NCBI GenBank assembly: GCA_013696385.1 | Contig: JACCYR010000401.1 | Span: forward strand, 1-7,694 | DNA: 7,694 nucleotides | Source: Acidobacteriota bacterium | GTDB taxonomy: Bacteria; Acidobacteriota; Blastocatellia; Pyrinomonadales; Pyrinomonadaceae | Direction of reading: 5' to 3' | Part shown: one piece after another, positions 6,475 to 7,694 of the stretch | Layout of the letters: each line of letters opens with the position of its first letter | Numbering within the stretch: the stretch's first letter is position 1 | The notes under the pieces: model-generated | Database searches by the model: none | What the model was told of the DNA's origin: nothing | The model's input: only the letters and a program-made list of their open reading frames with translations | Program-made: the position numbers and the translations under genes

Positions 6475-7680
6475 TTAATTCTCGTAATGTTCACTGGTTG
6501 ATTTACTTCTCTCGGTGGTATTTGCTTGCGGAAGCGGCAAACCGATGGCATCGTATTTTACTTCGGATTCGTCGTCCGTCAAATCTTCTTCATATTCGCT
6601 GACAATCATCTTGCCGGCTTGTTTCGAGAAAATAAGTTTGGCTTGTTCTTCATTAAAATCAACCGTTACCATATCGCCCGTTTCAACTTGCTGCGTTGCC
6701 ACCAGATTAGACAACGGATAAACCAAAAAGCGTTCAATTGCGCGTTTCAAGTGTCGTGCGCCATATTTTAAATCAATGCCTTCGCTCAACAGATATTCTT
6801 TTGCTTCGGTTGTGCATTCAAAAGCGAATTTTGTTCCGGCGGATTCAGTAATGCGATCTTGAACCGAGCGCAGTTCGATTTCCAGAATCTGGCGCAGATG
6901 ATGTTCTTTCAAACTGCGGAATACGACAACTTTATCAATGCGGTTCATAAATTCGGGCGAGAACTTACGTTTTGCGGCTTCTAACGCAGTGCGATAAATT
7001 TTCGTATCAATTTCATTGTCATCTTGATTTTTTCCGGTTTTTGTCGGAGCAAATCCGATGCCGCCCGAAATCATTTCCGACATTTCGCGGGCACCGAGAT
7101 TTGAAGTCATAATGACCACCGTTCTCGAAAAATCAACGCGGCGATTATCGCCCAAAGTCAACGTTGCTTTATCCAAAATGCCTAACAGAAGCTGCCATAG
7201 CGCGTCCGAAGCCTTTTCGATTTCGTCAAAAAGAACAAAAGTTAATTTTGTATCTTCAGTGTGTGCTTTGTCGAGATTTTCCTGCGTCAACATCGGCGAA
7301 GTTTCGCGGTGTCCGAGATAGCCCGGAGGCGAACCAATCAATTTGGCAATTTCGTGCGAATGTTGAAATTCGGCGCAGTCAATTTTAACAACCGAAAGCG
7401 GTTCGCCGAACAAAACCTGCGCCGCCGCTTCGACCACACGGGTTTTTCCCGAACCGGTCGGACCGAGGAAAAGCATTGTGCCGAGCGGACGCGCCGGATT
7501 GTTCATTCCCGCCAGATAGATTTGGAAAATTCCGCTCATCCGCCGGACGGCGCGTTCCTGTCCGACGATAAAAGCCGAAAGTTTGTCTTCAAAATCTTTG
7601 GCTCGCGGACTCTTTTTATCCGGGTCAAGCAAAAATAATTTTTCGGTAGTTTCTTTCTTTTTAGCCATTTCGTTTTTCAT
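6475..7680 (-). CDS. Stand-alone Clp/HSP100-type AAA+ ATPase (ClpB/ClpA D2-like)
   Basis: A 401-residue protein with a single AAA+ module corresponding to the second ring of ClpA/ClpB/ClpC plus the D2-small domain. Visible are Walker A GPTGSGKT (73-80), pore loop GYLG (120-123), Walker B LTFVLFDE (146-153), sensor 1 TSN (Asn194), arginine finger in FMNRID (Arg247) and sensor 2 GARHLKR (Arg309). It lacks the Clp N-domain, the first ATPase ring, the ClpB middle domain and the ClpX zinc finger. An insert at about 206-235 before the arginine finger holds IGF (208-210), where ClpA and ClpC carry their ClpP-docking tripeptide. The C-terminus ends in an acidic segment (361-376) and a polar tail. All ATPase residues are present, so it should unfold or remodel proteins; ClpP partnership is inferred. 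ATG 7680 is supported by AGGAG at proper spacing; MAKKK at 7668 is an alternative. It converges on the debranching-enzyme gene. Confidence 0.87.
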   Translation of the reverse strand: MKNEMAKKKETTEKLFLLDPDKKSPRAKDFEDKLSAFIVGQERAVRRMSGIFQIYLAGMNNPARPLGTMLFLGPTGSGKTRVVEAAAQVLFGEPLSVVKIDCAEFQHSHEIAKLIGSPPGYLGHRETSPMLTQENLDKAHTEDTKLTFVLFDEIEKASDALWQLLLGILDKATLTLGDNRRVDFSRTVVIMTSNLGAREMSEMISGGIGFAPTKTGKNQDDNEIDTKIYRTALEAAKRKFSPEFMNRIDKVVVFRSLKEHHLRQILEIELRSVQDRITESAGTKFAFECTTEAKEYLLSEGIDLKYGARHLKRAIERFLVYPLSNLVATQQVETGDMVTVDFNEEQAKLIFSKQAGKMIVSEYEEDLTDDESEVKYDAIGLPLPQANTTERSKSTSEHYEN

Positions 7681-7689
7681 TTCTTTTCT

Positions 7690-7694
7690 CTCCT
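7690..7694 (-). promoter_or_regulatory. Ribosome binding site of the Clp-like ATPase gene
   Basis: On the minus strand AGGAG ends 9 nt before the ATG at 7680, a consensus Shine-Dalgarno at the right edge of the window. The promoter lies outside. Confidence 0.7.

Noticed and set aside
7261..7638. Plus-strand 125-codon open frame opposite the Clp-like ATPase
   Set aside because: It lies fully antisense to the Walker A region of a well-supported gene, with an Arg/Phe-rich composition typical of shadows.

Overview
The window looks like ordinary chromosomal DNA of a free-living bacterium with moderate, roughly balanced GC. No transposase, integrase, CRISPR array, tRNA or rRNA is visible. The GH1-like hydrolase, the GDE-type debranching enzyme opening with REWLETNGIGGF, and a short stand-alone Clp-type ATPase are a mix I associate with Acidobacteriota, perhaps Blastocatellia. 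That placement is a guess from protein resemblance, with no marker gene present.

Layout. Bases 1-1679 carry two + strand genes 3 bp apart: the C-terminal part of a family 1 glycoside hydrolase-like protein (cut by the left edge) and a complete alpha/beta hydrolase with an intact Ser-Asp-His triad. Bases 1680-2044 have no intact gene. The first part contains reading-frame fragments that may be a decayed coding end. The second part holds a good sigma70-type promoter (TTGATA, 17 bp, TATACT) followed by a strong leader hairpin. Bases 2045-4295 encode two nickel/cobalt-type permeases in tandem: an RcnA-like protein with a signal peptide and a large exported domain containing an EF-hand-like loop, then a smaller UreH/NiCoT-like protein. 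Both have very histidine-rich loops. Bases 4425-6368 encode a bacterial glycogen-debranching-type enzyme whose start codon lies inside a perfect 13-bp inverted repeat. A minus-strand intrinsic terminator near 6406-6426 separates it from a convergent Clp/AAA+ ATPase gene (7680-6475).

How the genes fit together. The two permeases almost certainly form one transcription unit for nickel or cobalt movement; no urease, hydrogenase or metal regulator gene is in view. The GH1 protein and alpha/beta hydrolase are probably co-transcribed, but their substrates cannot be read from sequence. The debranching enzyme belongs to glycogen or alpha-glucan breakdown. The Clp-like ATPase is an independent unit that may work with ClpP.

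The most interesting signals are non-coding: the 17-bp leader hairpin ahead of the metal permease operon, the inverted repeat spanning the debranching-enzyme start, and a 7-bp tandem repeat inside that same gene. I did not find convincing evidence of a wholly new multi-gene system.
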